NCBI GenBank assembly: GCA_046756445.1
Contig: JBHHWI010000002.1
Coordinates: 1 to 64,000, forward strand
Length of the DNA: 64,000 nucleotides
Direction of reading: 5' to 3'
From: JACZWL01 sp046756445
GTDB taxonomy: Bacteria > Pseudomonadota > Gammaproteobacteria > Steroidobacterales > Woeseiaceae
Shown: piece by piece, positions 18,934 to 27,797 of the stretch
How positions within the stretch are numbered: position 1 is the first letter of the stretch
Layout of the letters: every line of letters starts with the position of its first letter
The notes under the pieces: model-generated
What the model saw: only the letters and a program-made list of their open reading frames with translations
The model's database searches: none
What the model was told of the DNA's origin: nothing
Translations under genes and position numbers: made by a program

Positions 18934-20415
18934 TCAGATCAGCACGACGTCAAACTGGTCCTGAAGGTACAGGGACTCCGGTTGCAGGCGAATCGCCCTG
19001 CCGGTCTGTTCTTCGAGTTCGGCGAGCGCGTTCGACTGTTCATCGAGCATCAGTTCGATCACGTCCTGATGTGCAAGTACCAGCATTTCATCGAATGTGA
19101 ACTGACGGTACTGCCTGATGATCTCGCGGAATATCTCGAAACACACGGTCTCGGCCGTCATGATGAACCCGCGGCCGTCGCAATTGGGACAGTCCTCGCA
19201 AAGAATGTGTTGCAGGCTCTCCCGCGTTCGCTTGCGGGTCATCTCCAGCAGGCCGAGCGACGACATGGGCGTAATCTGGTGCCGGGCGTGGTCGCGCGCA
19301 AGCGATTGCTCCAGCGCCTGCATCACTCTCTGTCGGTGTCCTTCCTCTTCCATGTCGATAAAGTCGATGATAATGATGCCACCCAGGTTTCGAAGGCGCA
19401 GCTGACGCGCTATCGTCACCGCCGCTTCCAGGTTGGTCCGGTAGATCGTTTCCTCCAGATTGCGATGGCCGACATATCCACCGGTATTGACGTCGACCGT
19501 CGTCATCGCTTCCGTCTGATCGAAAATCACGTACCCGCCGGACTTCAGCGGAATACTCCGATCGAGCGCCTTCTTGATCTCGTCCTCGGTGCCATGAAGA
19601 TCGAATATGGGCCGGCGCCGCGTGTACAGCTCGAGTTTCCGCTCTACTTCCGGCAGAAAGGTGGCCGCAAAGGACTTCATCGTTTTGAAGTCCTTTTCCG
19701 AATCCACACGAATTCGTTCGACATCGTTGGTCACAAGGTCACGCAAAACTCTGGCCGGTAGCGGCAAGTCTTCATGGATCAGCGTTTTTACCTTACCTTT
19801 CCTGCACTGTTCCTGAACGACCTCCCACAGCTTTCTCAGGAATTTCATGTCTGCCCGCAAAGCATCGTCGCTGGCGCCTTCCGCCGCCGTGCGTACGATG
19901 ACGCCGCACGGTGAGTCGTCCAGCAGGTCCTCGAAGAACTGCCGCAGGCGCTCCCGCTCGCCCTCGTCTTCAATGCGCGCCGATATACCGACGTTTGCGC
20001 CATCGGGAAGGAGCACCAGGAATCGCGACGGCAGGGTGATGAATGTGGTCAAGCGCGCGCCCTTATTACCCAGCGGGTCTTTGACGACCTGTACGAAGAT
20101 TTCCGCGCCTTCACGGACGAGTTCCCTGATGTCGGGCGGCGGTGCTTCGTCTTCCCCGTTCCCGGCTTCCCTTGGACGGGCAATATCCGATGCATGCAGA
20201 AATGCGGTTCGCTCGAGTCCGATATCGACGAATGCAGCCTGCATGCCCGGCAGGACGCGCGATACGCGACCCTTGTAGATATTGCTGATCAGGCCGCGAC
20301 GCGCGGCGCGCTCGACAAAGACTTCCTGGAGAATGCCGTTCTCAAGCAATGCCGCGCGAACTTCGCTTGGCGTCGCATTGACGAGGATCTCCTCTTTTGG
20401 CGATTCGTCAGTCAT
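18934..20415 (-). CDS. rng: Ribonuclease G
   Basis: Endoribonuclease that processes 16S rRNA 5' ends and decays some mRNAs. The 493-residue product has an S1-type RNA-binding region (NIYKGRVSRVLPGMQAAFVDIG), the 5' sensor and catalytic DNase I-like part with IIIDFIDMEEEGHR (catalytic Asp residues) and VDVNTGGYVG, and the zinc-link cysteines in CEDCPNCDGRG. It lacks the long RNase E C-terminal scaffold. The ATG at 20415 overlaps the maf stop by eight bases; two ATGs just upstream are alternatives. Confidence 0.96.
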   Translation of the reverse strand: MTDESPKEEILVNATPSEVRAALLENGILQEVFVERAARRGLISNIYKGRVSRVLPGMQAAFVDIGLERTAFLHASDIARPREAGNGEDEAPPPDIRELVREGAEIFVQVVKDPLGNKGARLTTFITLPSRFLVLLPDGANVGISARIEDEGERERLRQFFEDLLDDSPCGVIVRTAAEGASDDALRADMKFLRKLWEVVQEQCRKGKVKTLIHEDLPLPARVLRDLVTNDVERIRVDSEKDFKTMKSFAATFLPEVERKLELYTRRRPIFDLHGTEDEIKKALDRSIPLKSGGYVIFDQTEAMTTVDVNTGGYVGHRNLEETIYRTNLEAAVTIARQLRLRNLGGIIIIDFIDMEEEGHRQRVMQALEQSLARDHARHQITPMSSLGLLEMTRKRTRESLQHILCEDCPNCDGRGFIMTAETVCFEIFREIIRQYRQFTFDEMLVLAHQDVIELMLDEQSNALAELEEQTGRAIRLQPESLYLQDQFDVVLI

Positions 20416-21004
20416 TTGCATCATCCAGCGGCATAACACTCAGCCCTGCCTTTCTCAGTAGTCCGGCCGTTTCGAAAACCGGCAGGCCGACGACGCCCGA
20501 ATAACTCCCCGATACGTGTTCAACGAACATGCCTCCGAGGCCCTGTACCGCGTAGGCGCCGGCTTTATCGCGAGGCTCTCCACTTTGCCAGTAGCGATGC
20601 GCCTCGTCAGGACTGATCTCCCGGAATCGCACTTCTGTTACCGACGTTGCAGTCGACACCTCGCCCGCGTGGTCGAGTGCGACCGCGGTCAGCACCGTAT
20701 GCGCCCGGCCGGACAGACGGGCGAGCATCTCCATGGCCTCGCCCTGTGACCCCGGCTTGCCGAGCACACGGTCATCGAGCGCCACGGCCGTGTCGGCGCC
20801 GATTATCGGCAAGTCGTCCTGCACGCTTGCGCGTGCAGCCTTCGCCTTCGCCACCGCCAGCCGGACCACCATTTCGGCGACCGGCTCGCCATCGTATCGC
20901 GTTTCGTCGATATCGACGCCGGATGCCGTGAACCTGACGCCCAGTGCCTCGAGGATCTGGTGTCTTCTCGGCGACGAGGATGCGAGGTGAATGTCCACTG
21001 CCAT
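20408..21004 (-). CDS. maf: Maf family nucleotide pyrophosphatase
   Basis: The 198-residue product starts with the Maf motif LASSSPRRHQILEALG and has DDLPIIGADTAVALD, GKPGSQGEAMEML and the conserved GGMFVEHVSGSYSGVVGLP. Maf enzymes hydrolyse non-canonical or methylated NTPs (the YhdE branch prefers dTTP/UTP). The frame is open upstream into rlmH, but the ATG at 21004 fits the family. Five bases separate it from the rlmH stop, and it overlaps rng. Confidence 0.95.
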   Translation of the reverse strand: MAVDIHLASSSPRRHQILEALGVRFTASGVDIDETRYDGEPVAEMVVRLAVAKAKAARASVQDDLPIIGADTAVALDDRVLGKPGSQGEAMEMLARLSGRAHTVLTAVALDHAGEVSTATSVTEVRFREISPDEAHRYWQSGEPRDKAGAYAVQGLGGMFVEHVSGSYSGVVGLPVFETAGLLRKAGLSVMPLDDAND

Positions 21005-21009
21005 CGGTA

Positions 21010-21480
21010 CTAGGCCCGGTGATACGGATGTGCGGTCGAAACGGTCCAGGCCCGGTAGAGCTGTTCCACGAACAGGATCCGCGCAAGTCCGTGGGGCAGG
21101 GTCAGTTTCGACAATGACCATCGAAAATCCGCCCGCGCCGTGACGGTGTGCGAGATACCGTCCGGCCCACCTATGACGAATGCGAGATCCCTGCCCGACG
21201 CCTGCCAGGACGACAGCTTCTCCGCCAGTTCAATACTCGAGATTTCCGAGCCGCGCTCATCCAGCACCACCAGTTGCTCGCCTGCTCCGAGCCTGTCCAG
21301 GACTCTTTGTCCTTCCGCCGCGACGGCGCTGGCGCGATCGGCGCCTTTCGAGCGAGGGACGCTCGCCACGGCGTCCAGCCGGAATTTCCATTGCCGCGGC
21401 AGTCGTTGCGCGTAATTGTCAAAGGCTTCATCGACCCAGGATGGTTGTCGGCCCGCGACCACAATTAACCGCGTGTGCAC
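21010..21480 (-). CDS. rlmH: 23S rRNA pseudouridine-1915 N3-methyltransferase
   Basis: SPOUT methyltransferase that methylates pseudouridine 1915 of 23S rRNA on assembled 70S ribosomes. The 156-residue product shows LVVLDERGSEISS, the SAM-knot FVIGGPDGIS and the C-terminal SLSKLTLPHGLARILFVEQLYRA. The start is GTG, three bases after the rsfS stop. It lies in the conserved holA-nadD-rsfS-rlmH order. Confidence 0.97.
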   Translation of the reverse strand: MHTRLIVVAGRQPSWVDEAFDNYAQRLPRQWKFRLDAVASVPRSKGADRASAVAAEGQRVLDRLGAGEQLVVLDERGSEISSIELAEKLSSWQASGRDLAFVIGGPDGISHTVTARADFRWSLSKLTLPHGLARILFVEQLYRAWTVSTAHPYHRA

Positions 21481-21483
21481 GCG

Positions 21484-21837
21484 TCACCCGTCTGTCGCCG
21501 CCATTTCGACCGATGGCGCCAACGACCAGAGCTTTTCGAGGTTATAAAATTCGCGGACGCGCGGCAGCATGACATGAACGAGCGTGTCCTGCAGGTCGAG
21601 CAGAATCCACTCGCTCCCTTCTTCGCCTTCTATGCCCAGTGGCCGCAGGCCCGCATCTTTCGACTTTTCCGTGACGGCGTCAGCCAGCGCTTTGACATGA
21701 CGATTCGACGTGCCGCTTGCCACGATCATGTAATCGGTAACCGTGGTCAGCTTTCTTACATCGAGTTTGACGATATCTTTCGCTTTTACCTCTTCTAATG
21801 CCGCGACAACAAGGTCGCTGAGTTTTTTGCTATTCAT
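21484..21837 (-). CDS. rsfS: Ribosomal silencing factor RsfS
   Basis: The 117-residue product binds ribosomal protein L14 and blocks subunit joining under nutrient limitation. Family motifs are KAKDIVKLDVRKLTTVTDYMIVASGTSNRHVKALAD in part, GIEGEEGSEWILLDL and DTLVHVMLPRVREFYNLEKLW. Its start overlaps the nadD stop by four bases (ATGA). Confidence 0.97.
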   Translation of the reverse strand: MNSKKLSDLVVAALEEVKAKDIVKLDVRKLTTVTDYMIVASGTSNRHVKALADAVTEKSKDAGLRPLGIEGEEGSEWILLDLQDTLVHVMLPRVREFYNLEKLWSLAPSVEMAATDG

Positions 21838-22508
21838 TCACCATTCCGACCATGACTGAATTCCCGGTCCTTGTAGCAGCTGCTCTGTTCGATCAACGCG
21901 CGCACGCCATCCGGTAGCAGAAAGCGCGGGTCCCGCCCGAGGGCGACCAGTTCCCGGATCTCGCTCGACGCAATCTCGAGCTGGGTGACGTCGTGGATGA
22001 ATACATGCCCGGACATCGCCTCGTGCAGGTCGCCCACCCTGTGCGTACCACTGTCCGCCAGCATCTCGCCGAGCGGCCCGATGTCAGGTGCACGCCAGCC
22101 GGGCCGATGCGCCACCACGATGTGGGCCAGCTGCAGTATCTCCCGCCAGTGGTACCATGCCGGCAAACCCAGGAATGCGTCCATTCCGATGATCAGACCC
22201 AGCGGGCGCTCCGGAAATTCCTGCCGCAGGGCCATCAGGGTATCCACCGAGTATGACGGACCCTCCCGGCGCAGTTCGCGGTCGTCCACGACAAAGCCGG
22301 ACTGACCGCGGGTCGCCACCTGCACCATTTCGAGGCGTAACTCCGCGGCCGCGATCGGCTCGCTCCTGTGCGGCGGACTCCCGCAGGGCATGAACCTCAC
22401 CTCATCGAAACTCAGCGCCTGCAACATTTCGAAGGCCGTTCGCAGATGCCCGTAGTGAATCGGATCGAAAGTACCACCAAAAATTCCTGTCGGGCCGACC
22501 GGGCTCAT
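21834..22508 (-). CDS. nadD: Nicotinate-nucleotide adenylyltransferase
   Basis: Makes deamido-NAD from nicotinate mononucleotide and ATP. The 224-residue protein has GIFGGTFDPIHYGHLR (GTFDPxHxGH nucleotidyltransferase motif), GSPPHRSEPIAAAELR, LIIGMDAFLGLPAWYHWREI and the C-terminal ASSEIRELV (the ISSTxIR-type motif). The ATG at 22508 overlaps the holA stop (ATGA). Upstream in-frame codons belong to holA in another frame. Confidence 0.97.
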   Translation of the reverse strand: MSPVGPTGIFGGTFDPIHYGHLRTAFEMLQALSFDEVRFMPCGSPPHRSEPIAAAELRLEMVQVATRGQSGFVVDDRELRREGPSYSVDTLMALRQEFPERPLGLIIGMDAFLGLPAWYHWREILQLAHIVVAHRPGWRAPDIGPLGEMLADSGTHRVGDLHEAMSGHVFIHDVTQLEIASSEIRELVALGRDPRFLLPDGVRALIEQSSCYKDREFSHGRNGE

Positions 22509-23524
22509 GCGGCTTTGGCGCCTCCGACGGCAAGGCCGAGCACGATCTCCGTTGCCAGCTGCCAGGGGTCTTCGCCCGACTGTCCTTTCGCCGCAGCGTC
22601 GGCGCGGCGTGCCACCTTCAATAGCCGGTAGATGTCGTTCGCGCGGTGGCGGGCCACGCAGGTCCTGACGATGTTGCGGCGATTGCGCCACACTCCCGAC
22701 TTCTGCAGCGCTGCTCCCAGCTCCATGCCCGCCTGCACCATGTCGGCCAGTTTGCCGAGAACGCGCAGTTCCCGGGTCAGCGCCCAGACGACCATGACCG
22801 CATCAACGCCTTCGGCCCTGACCCCGCCGAGAATACGCAGCGCTCTTGCAGCCTCGCCGCCAACCGCGGCGTCAGTGAGCTTGTAGACATCGTAGCGGCT
22901 GTTGTCGCCGACCGCCTCGGTGACATCCTCGACCGAAACAGGGCCTTCTCCCAGCAGCAATCGCAACTTCTCGATCTCCTGGTCAGCCGCGAGGAGGTTG
23001 CCCTCCACCCGCTCGGCGATCGACCGGATCGCGTTGCCGTCCGGCCTGAGACCGGCCATTTGCATCCGGTGCCCGATCCAGGCGGGCAGATCGCGCCGGT
23101 CGATCGGCCATATCTGAACGACGGCACCACGGGACTCGACGGCTTTTGTCCATTTGGACGCCACCGCGCTTCGGCTCAGCTTCGGCGCACTGATCAGGAC
23201 AAGCAGGTCGTCCGCGATGCTGTCCAGAATCTGCAGTATCGCCGCTGCGCCTTCCTGCCCCGGATTCGGTGTCGGCAGCCGCAATTCGATGATTCGCTTT
23301 TGTGCAAACAGCGACATGTTCGCCGAGGCAACCGACAGTTCCGACCAGTCGAATCCCGCGCCCGCAATATGCAGCTCGCGGGTAGTGAATCCCTGTTGTC
23401 GCGCGCCGGCACGGATTGTGTCGAGTGCCTCGGCCACGAGCAGGGGCTCGTTACCGGTGACCAGATAGCAGGGCATCAGGGCTTCCTGGACGCTGGACGC
23501 AAGCTGCTTGGCCGGAATTTTCAC
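22505..23524 (-). CDS. holA: DNA polymerase III subunit delta
   Basis: Clamp-loader delta subunit that opens the sliding clamp. The 339-residue product starts with VKIPAKQLASSVQEAL, has CYLVTGNEPLLVAEALDTIR, a RIIELRLPTPNPGQEG block and the C-terminal ARHRANDIYRLLKVARRADAAAKGQ. Translation starts at a GTG, with AAAGGG about eight bases before it; no ATG fits the family N terminus. In most gammaproteobacteria holA follows lptE directly; here 4.7 kb of other genes intervene. Confidence 0.94.
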   Translation of the reverse strand: MKIPAKQLASSVQEALMPCYLVTGNEPLLVAEALDTIRAGARQQGFTTRELHIAGAGFDWSELSVASANMSLFAQKRIIELRLPTPNPGQEGAAAILQILDSIADDLLVLISAPKLSRSAVASKWTKAVESRGAVVQIWPIDRRDLPAWIGHRMQMAGLRPDGNAIRSIAERVEGNLLAADQEIEKLRLLLGEGPVSVEDVTEAVGDNSRYDVYKLTDAAVGGEAARALRILGGVRAEGVDAVMVVWALTRELRVLGKLADMVQAGMELGAALQKSGVWRNRRNIVRTCVARHRANDIYRLLKVARRADAAAKGQSGEDPWQLATEIVLGLAVGGAKAA

Positions 23525-23535
23525 GCAGGACCCTT

Positions 23536-23790
23536 TCAGTCGAGTTGACTGAGGGCAACGGACTCGCCCTCCAGCAAGACCGGGATTCCGTCGTCGACCG
23601 GGTACATGATCTTGCCATCGTCTGTAACCAGCGCTTCTTCGACGGTCCCGGACAGCGTGGCCCCGTCGCGATTGGCGAGCTTGCCGTCGCTGATCGCCCC
23701 ATTGATCTTGTTCAGTAGTTCCGGCCGGGCCAGGTTCAGGCCTTTGTGGGTCACGGGACAGCACAGGATCGAAAGTAGTCGTTTATCCAT
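23536..23790 (-). CDS. Trm112/YcaR family protein, cysteine-poor variant
   Basis: An 84-residue Trm112-like protein with LLSILCCPVTHKGL near the N terminus and KIMYPVDDGIPVLLEGESV near the C terminus. Trm112/YcaR proteins usually bind zinc through CPxC and a second cysteine pair. Here the first motif is CCPVTHK and no later cysteines exist, so zinc binding is probably lost; similar CPVTHK variants occur in other proteobacteria. The function of bacterial members is unclear. It lies 11 bases before holA and diverges from a MerC-like gene across an AT-rich gap. Confidence 0.85.
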   Translation of the reverse strand: MDKRLLSILCCPVTHKGLNLARPELLNKINGAISDGKLANRDGATLSGTVEEALVTDDGKIMYPVDDGIPVLLEGESVALSQLD

Positions 23791-23832
23791 CGAAGAAAAT
23801 GAAAATCTTTACGGTACAGTAACTTGTACTCT

Positions 23833-23855
23833 ATTTTGTTATGTTATACCATTTT
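23833..23855. promoter_or_regulatory. Zur-box-like imperfect palindrome between the Trm112-variant and MerC-like genes
   Basis: The AT-rich divergent gap carries TTTTGTTATGTTATACCATT at 23834-23853. Against the gammaproteobacterial Zur consensus (GAAATGTTATA, one base, TATAACATTTC), one half matches at 9 of 11 positions and the other at 6 of 11. Binding by Zur is an inference supported by the zinc- or metal-related neighbours. It could instead be plain AT-rich promoter sequence. Confidence 0.3.
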
Positions 23856-23906
23856 TATTTCGGGCAGGCGCCCGCAGCCTTTGATGGAGCATAGCGGCAA
23901 ACATTG

Positions 23907-24314
23907 ATGGATGACAATTTTTCAGGTCCGGAGGGCTGGCTGGACAGAGCGAGTATCGCCTTGTCCGGCATCTGCCTCGTGCACTGCCTCGCACTGCCGC
24001 TCATGATTGCGCTGCTGCCGTTTCTGGCTCAGTTCCGTGAAGGGCACTTTCACGTGCAGCTGCTCGTCGTCGTTCTCCCGGTGAGCATCGTTGCCTTCAC
24101 GTCGGGATATCGCCGACACGGCAGCGGGGCCGTCATCGCCTGGGGCGCTGCGGGCGCGCTGCTGCTCGTGACCGGTGGCGCGATCGCGCACGACGCTTAC
24201 GGCATCGTCGCTGACCGGGCGCTGACGATCTGCGGCGCCCTCATCCTTGCCGTCGCGCACTATTTCAACAATCGCTATTCACGCCACCTGGACACCGTAT
24301 CAGTCAACGCCTGA
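23907..24314 (+). CDS. MerC domain membrane protein
   Basis: A 135-residue protein with four membrane helices. The first helix region has SGICLVHCLALPLM with the paired cysteines characteristic of MerC; a second conserved part is HFHVQLLVVVLPVSIVAF and GYRRHGS. MerC proteins carry mercury in mer operons, but chromosomal MerC-like proteins without other mer genes are often linked to zinc control. No mer genes are seen here. The ATG at 23907 is preferred over the adjacent TTG. It converges on the next gene with an 11-base overlap. Confidence 0.8.
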   Translation: MDDNFSGPEGWLDRASIALSGICLVHCLALPLMIALLPFLAQFREGHFHVQLLVVVLPVSIVAFTSGYRRHGSGAVIAWGAAGALLLVTGGAIAHDAYGIVADRALTICGALILAVAHYFNNRYSRHLDTVSVNA

Positions 24315-25293
24315 GATTCTCCACGATGTCACGGTTGCCTGCTCGTTCCGCCGCCGCCAGGGCGGCCCGCAGATCCTCCGGCAGCGGCCTGAAGCGTGGG
24401 TCCTCGAGAAGGCACCGACCGATCAGTTTGAGCGATTCCGTATCCCGACCCTGGGACAACAGCCAGCCGAGGTACGTCTGTGCAAGAATGAGGGCCGAGT
24501 CTTTGGATTCCCATTTGAGCATTTCGTCAAGGAACCAGCGGTAAGCCGCGTCTCTATCCGCTTCGTCGTCAATCCACCGGTGCAGATGTCGCAGGCCGCC
24601 CCGCCTGTTTCCGCGGCTGATGAAGCCATAGGCGTGATTGAGTACACGCGTTCGCGCCCGTGTCCGCTCGATATCGAGCTGCGCTGCGCCCGGCTCCCGT
24701 CGAGGCGGCATCTCCACCGGAATTGTTATCGAATGCTCATCGAGCACGCTGCCGGTAATCGCGGACATCAGAAATGTCGCGTAAATGACTGCACCCTTGA
24801 TCAGCAGGTAAGGCGCATTCAGCAAGGCGAGACACCAGATCAGGAGCGAGGCCGCGACCAGGCTCACCGGAACCAGCAGGTAGTCACGCCCGCAGGCCCT
24901 GACGACGCGAATCAACGCCGCGGGATTGAGACTTTCGAGAGGCGACCTCGTCAGCGCGAGGACGGCCATGGATACCGGATAGAGCACGAAAAGCAGCACA
25001 CCCGGGACCGCCGCGGCGGCGATGCCCAGCTTGCCGATCAGAAGATATTCGCCCCATATCAGCAGGCTGACGAGAACGAGCGGCGCCAGGCTCCAGAAAT
25101 TCTCGACCCAGTTGAACAGCTCGATTCCCGGCGCCGGGGCATCACGGCCGTGCGCCCTCGCCTCCAGCAGGGACAGGAGATAGCGAAAATACGCCGGGGC
25201 GATGACCAGGGCCAGCCACAGCCCGAGCAGACCTGCGGCTTCAGCCAGCGCTTCGAGCAACAGAAAGCCGATCAGTGCAAGGACTGCCGCCAT
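24304..25293 (-). CDS. Uncharacterised multi-pass membrane protein with helical-repeat C terminus
   Basis: The 329-residue product has about five to six hydrophobic segments in the first 190 residues and a soluble helical C-terminal third. The latter contains AYRWFLDEMLKWESKDSALI and ILAQTYLGWLLSQG, which resemble TPR-like repeats. I do not recognise the family with certainty. The frame is open upstream of the ATG at 25293 but offers no ATG, GTG or TTG before the yidD stop, so a start with an unusual codon cannot be excluded. It follows yidD by 37 bases. Confidence 0.75.
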   Translation of the reverse strand: MAAVLALIGFLLLEALAEAAGLLGLWLALVIAPAYFRYLLSLLEARAHGRDAPAPGIELFNWVENFWSLAPLVLVSLLIWGEYLLIGKLGIAAAAVPGVLLFVLYPVSMAVLALTRSPLESLNPAALIRVVRACGRDYLLVPVSLVAASLLIWCLALLNAPYLLIKGAVIYATFLMSAITGSVLDEHSITIPVEMPPRREPGAAQLDIERTRARTRVLNHAYGFISRGNRRGGLRHLHRWIDDEADRDAAYRWFLDEMLKWESKDSALILAQTYLGWLLSQGRDTESLKLIGRCLLEDPRFRPLPEDLRAALAAAERAGNRDIVENLRR

Positions 25294-25330
25294 ATCTGTC
25301 AGCGGATACAGTATCGCCCCGATGATCTTC

Positions 25331-25597
25331 CTAGGGCTCAGTGGTGGTTCTCCCCGGTACCGGGTCGTACCCCGAGCCGCCCCAGGGGTGGCACCTTGAG
25401 ATTCGTCTCAGGGTGAGCCAGCCGCCTTTGAATCCGCCGAATTCGCGGAGCGCCTCCTCGGCGTAAGCGGAACAGCTCGGTTCGAAGCGGCAGTTGGCGC
25501 CGAGATAGGGGGAGATGCCCTTGCGATAGAGCCAGAGCAGGCCCAGCAGGGGTTTTGCGGCCATCTGTCCTATGCGGCGCATCAGCCCCGCCGCCAC
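25331..25597 (-). CDS. yidD: Membrane protein insertion efficiency factor YidD
   Basis: An 88-residue (or slightly shorter) protein with [38 protein letters not shown] text typical of YidD: an amphipathic N terminus, the [11 protein letters not shown] cysteine motif and [15 protein letters not shown]. YidD assists membrane protein insertion together with YidC. Usually it sits in the rpmH-rnpA-yidC cluster near the origin; here it is next to cysS, overlapping it by 16 bases, which is uncommon. Confidence 0.95.
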   Translation of the reverse strand: MAAGLMRRIGQMAAKPLLGLLWLYRKGISPYLGANCRFEPSCSAYAEEALREFGGFKGGWLTLRRISRCHPWGGSGYDPVPGRTTTEP

Positions 25598-26958
25598 CGC
25601 GTGCCGTTCGGGCCGTCCTCGATCAACACCGACCTGGATTTAAGGTCGTCGCGAATAGCATCTGCCCGTTCATAGTGCCCGGCTCTGCGCGCCTCGTTTC
25701 GCTCCTTTAGCAACGACTCGATCTCAGTATCGGATATTTCGTCACCGTCTGCGCCCGTAAACCAATCCTCGGGATCGTGTTGCAGCAGACCGACCAGATC
25801 GCCGGCCGCGAGGAGTTGCGCGGCAAGCCGGCCGCGCTCTGCTTCGTCCTCAGATTTGTTTAGCGCGCGGGCCAGGTTGAAAACTTCCGCCATCGCTTTC
25901 GGCGTGTTGAGGTCGTCTTCGAGCGCGGCGATGACGCCTGAGGGTGGTTCAGAGCCTGCCCGCTCCTCTGTGGGCACGTCGATGCCCCGAAGGGCGCCGT
26001 AAAGCCGATCGAGCGTTCGTCCCGCCGACGTGATCGTCTCGTCCGACCAGTCCAGCGGCTGGCGATAGTGCGCACTGATGAGAGCAAGACGAATGACTTC
26101 GCCTCGAATGGACTTGATCAAATCATGAATGAGCAGCACGTTGCCGAGCGACTTCGACATCTTTTCGTGGTCGATGCTCAGGAAACCGTTATGCAACCAG
26201 TAACGGGCAAACGCTTCACCGTCGTGCGCGCAACTGCTTTGCGCAAGTTCGTTCTCATGATGGGGAAAGACGAGATCCTGGCCGCCGGCGTGAATATCGA
26301 TTGTGCGCCCGAGGTGTTTCGCGGCCATTGCCGAGCACTCGATATGCCATCCCGGCCGGCCCCGCCCCCACGGGGAGTCCCAGCCCGGCAGTTCCGGTGT
26401 CGATGGTTTCCACAGCACGAAATCGTGCGCGGATTTCTTGTACGGTGCGACCTCGACACGCGAGCCGGCGATCATTTCGCGCAGGTTGCGTTTCGAGAGC
26501 CGGCCGTAAGCCTGGTTCGATGCAACATCGAAAAGTACGTGGCCCTGCGCCTCGTACGCGTATTCCTTGTCTATGAGCTCCCGGATCATTTCGATCATAT
26601 CGTCGATGTGTTGCGTCGCCCTCGGCTCGATATCCGGCGGAAGCACGCCGAGAACCGCCATGTCCTCGTTATAGACCTTGATGAATTTCCCGGTTATCTC
26701 TTCGATGGGCTTGCCCGACTCGATCGACGCGGCGTTGATTTTGTCATCGACATCGGTGATGTTGCGAGCGAAGGTCAGCTCGTAGCTCCGCCGTAACAAT
26801 CGCGCCAGGAGGTCGAAAACAACGGCCGGGCGGGCGTTTCCGATGTGCGCATAGTTATAAACAGTCGGGCCGCACAGATACATCGTTACGTGACCGGGCT
26901 TCAGCGGTTCGAACGCAATCTTCTTCCCTTGCAGCGTGTCGTGAAGATGAATCGTCAT
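25582..26958 (-). CDS. cysS: Cysteinyl-tRNA synthetase
   Basis: Class I aminoacyl-tRNA synthetase charging tRNA-Cys. The 458-residue product has [18 protein letters not shown] (zinc cysteine and HIGH-like motif HIGN), further zinc ligands in [12 protein letters not shown] and [14 protein letters not shown], and KMSKS in [10 protein letters not shown] (about residue 267). The length is normal. The adjacent 107-base gap to the right holds no gene I can support. Confidence 0.97.
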   Translation of the reverse strand: MTIHLHDTLQGKKIAFEPLKPGHVTMYLCGPTVYNYAHIGNARPAVVFDLLARLLRRSYELTFARNITDVDDKINAASIESGKPIEEITGKFIKVYNEDMAVLGVLPPDIEPRATQHIDDMIEMIRELIDKEYAYEAQGHVLFDVASNQAYGRLSKRNLREMIAGSRVEVAPYKKSAHDFVLWKPSTPELPGWDSPWGRGRPGWHIECSAMAAKHLGRTIDIHAGGQDLVFPHHENELAQSSCAHDGEAFARYWLHNGFLSIDHEKMSKSLGNVLLIHDLIKSIRGEVIRLALISAHYRQPLDWSDETITSAGRTLDRLYGALRGIDVPTEERAGSEPPSGVIAALEDDLNTPKAMAEVFNLARALNKSEDEAERGRLAAQLLAAGDLVGLLQHDPEDWFTGADGDEISDTEIESLLKERNEARRAGHYERADAIRDDLKSRSVLIEDGPNGTRWRRG

Positions 26959-27065
26959 ACAGGCGCAATCATAACAAGCTCCGAAGACCGCAGGGATGAC
27001 CCGTGATGCAGTCAGCTTGTCGGCCCGCAGTAAGCATACGGCGACGCCTGGCCGTCGGCTGCGCT

Positions 27066-27761
27066 TTAGAAACGGCCTTTCGGCTTGGGTTGCCGGCCCG
27101 CTCGCCGCTTGGCAACCGCCGGTTGCGGTTCACGAATGGCGATCGCCCGTGCCTGATACGTGTACTCGATCGTGCCGATGAGCCACAGGTAATACGCCGA
27201 CAGCTCGACGAACTCCTCGACCGCGAATTTGACGATGCGCCGATAGTCATCGCCGAGGATGGCCTGCCAGAACGGCTCGTAACTGACAAAAATACTGAAA
27301 CCGAACATGACGATGGCGCCGGCAAAAAGTATCGACAACCCGGGCGATGGCCATATCCGGCCCCACGCGATTCGAAATCTCCGTCGATGCCGATACGTAT
27401 AGACGATCACCAGTGCCGCAGGCACAGCCAGCAGGACCTGCCAGAGATTCTCGACGATTTGATCGAGAAGAAAATCGAGCTCGCGAACAAAAAATGCGAG
27501 CGCCATCCCACCGAAAAGAAACGCAATCGGTCTCTGCGACGGACAGTTGGCTGCGACCCACGCAAGCAGCAGACCGCAGATTGCCAGGATTCCCGGTTGG
27601 ATAATTTCGACGGGGGAATATTCACTCGTGCCGAACGTGTCGCCCGGATTCGGATAGACCTGTAGTCTGAGGCTTCCCGGCGAAGAGATCTCGAGCCACG
27701 TAAGAAGCCAGGTAATGATGGCAACGCCCAGGAAATACAGGATGTACCGGAGTATTGCCAT
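27066..27761 (-). CDS. Uncharacterised integral membrane protein
   Basis: The 231-residue protein has about six hydrophobic segments, starting MAILRYILYFLGVAIITWLL, and a basic C-terminal tail (KRRAGRQPKPKGRF). A polar region between helices 1 and 2 contains YPNPGDTFGTSEYSPVE and probably faces the periplasm. The helices carry charged residues (VRELDFLLDQIVENLW; VKFAVEEFVELSAYYLWLIG). No family is recognised. It lies 36 bases downstream of the HExxH protein gene and may be co-transcribed with it. Confidence 0.75.
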   Translation of the reverse strand: MAILRYILYFLGVAIITWLLTWLEISSPGSLRLQVYPNPGDTFGTSEYSPVEIIQPGILAICGLLLAWVAANCPSQRPIAFLFGGMALAFFVRELDFLLDQIVENLWQVLLAVPAALVIVYTYRHRRRFRIAWGRIWPSPGLSILFAGAIVMFGFSIFVSYEPFWQAILGDDYRRIVKFAVEEFVELSAYYLWLIGTIEYTYQARAIAIREPQPAVAKRRAGRQPKPKGRF

Positions 27762-27797
27762 AAAATCAGTGTAGTTGCTCGCCGGATGGCCCGCAAA

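Noticed and set aside
24247..25416. 389-codon plus-strand frame
   Set aside because: It is antisense to the membrane protein gene and yidD, which have clear helices and family motifs.
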